This document shows, piece after piece, positions 22,997-23,407 of a stretch of DNA of 23,407 nt (its first letter is position 1; each line of letters begins with the position of its first letter). Origin of the DNA: DAOQTX01 sp035340715 (GTDB lineage: Bacteria; Bacteroidota; Bacteroidia; AKYH767-A; OLB10); assembly GCA_035340715.1 (NCBI GenBank), contig DAOQTX010000044.1, positions 1 to 23,407 on the forward strand, read 5' to 3'. The notes below the pieces were generated by a model, which was not told the origin of the DNA, made no database searches, and saw only the letters and a program-made list of their open reading frames with translations. The translations under genes were made by a program, and so were the position numbers.

Positions 22997-23407
22997 TTAT
23001 CTTTTAATCAATACCATTTTCTTTGTCTGGCGAAAATTATTCCTTTCAAGTGTAACAAAATAAATTCCATTTGATTTTGACGATAAGTCAAATAATTCAA
23101 CATGTTCATTACTCTTTTTCGAAAACAAGGTCTTGCCATGAACATCAAGTAAGTTCAATTTATAACTTATAGAATTTCCAGAAGGAATCGTTACTTCCAA
23201 TTGCATTTCATAATTTATAACACAATTCCAATCTATGATTTGGTCTATTGTTTCCTCTACCCCAGTTATACTTATTGGAATCATATCGCGGCACCAGGCT
23301 CCTTTGCCGTGGGTAGCAGCCCATATTTTTCGATCGCTCATAGAGAGCGTTAAATCGTGAACCTGAACCGCATCCAATAATCCTTCCATAAAGGGAGCGA
23401 AATTATT
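22997..23407 (-). CDS. C-terminal part of a T9SS protein, likely BNR/sortilin-type propeller (cut by window edge)
   Basis: The reading frame is open to the right edge: upstream of the ATG at 23389 it continues NNFAPF with no stop, so that ATG is probably an internal methionine and the gene is partial. The first visible part, FAPFMEGL-x9-DLTLSMSDRKIWAATHGKGAW, is the typical last blade of BNR/sortilin-like propellers, in which a WxxxxxGLP-type strand is followed by an AATHGRG strand. A linker (about 40 residues) leads to a type A sorting domain with LNLLDVHGKTLFSKK, NGIYFVTLE and the basic end KKMVLIKR. It is exported by T9SS. The visible 136 residues do not allow a function. Confidence 0.78.
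   Translation of the reverse strand, partial: NNFAPFMEGLLDAVQVHDLTLSMSDRKIWAATHGKGAWCRDMIPISITGVEETIDQIIDWNCVINYEMQLEVTIPSGNSISYKLNLLDVHGKTLFSKKSNEHVELFDLSSKSNGIYFVTLERNNFRQTKKMVLIKR

Noticed and set aside
1..23407. CRISPR arrays, insertion sequences, tRNA genes, phage genes
   Set aside because: I saw no direct-repeat/spacer pattern, transposase, terminal inverted repeats, integrase, phage structural gene or tRNA-like fold with conserved T-loop. Composition looks even across the window.

Overview
The window is AT-rich, gene-dense DNA from a member of the Bacteroidota. The evidence is: four proteins with type IX secretion system (T9SS) C-terminal sorting domains; a carboxypeptidase-like/plug/barrel outer-membrane protein; a DUF4199 protein; a YwqK/MORN-type protein; -7 elements matching TAnnTTTG; and an almost complete lack of Shine-Dalgarno sites. 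The order within the phylum cannot be fixed from this stretch.

Left part (1-6819), surface glycan genes. Four tightly packed minus-strand genes encode, in transcription order, an FkbM-type methyltransferase, a small transaldolase, a GT-C membrane glycosyltransferase and a class I SAM methyltransferase. The last one appears frameshifted close to the window edge. Just upstream of this operon lies an unannotated small SRP RNA gene (3720-3815, minus) with its own -7 element and terminator. On the plus strand follow a DUF4199 membrane protein, a polyprenyl-phosphate-type GT2, a GT4 and a small three-helix membrane protein. A GT2 that loads a sugar onto a lipid carrier and a GT-C that uses such lipid-linked sugars would fit one pathway, but that link is inferred.

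Middle part (6811-11754), a seven-gene minus-strand carotenoid operon: crtI, crtB, an unknown exported protein, idi, an SRPBCC protein, crtZ and a fused lycopene cyclase. Genes overlap or lie within 4 nt of each other. Together these would take GGPP to phytoene, lycopene, beta-carotene and zeaxanthin; the GGPP synthase is not in the window. The exported protein and the SRPBCC protein are uncharacterised passengers and the best candidates for new biology here.

Right part (11953-23407), plus strand: a MORN-repeat exported protein, mnmA (tRNA 2-thiouridylase), a lipoprotein, a T9SS-secreted subtilase, an outer-membrane beta-barrel receptor-like protein ending in a clear terminator, a T9SS beta-propeller-like protein coupled to an Fe-S-type uracil-DNA glycosylase, a GNAT acetyltransferase and another T9SS propeller protein. 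The right edge cuts a minus-strand T9SS protein that resembles the end of a BNR/sortilin-type propeller. The SRP RNA 5' end gives an internal ruler for transcription start relative to the -7 box. By that ruler the MORN gene and mnmA are probably transcribed as leaderless mRNAs.
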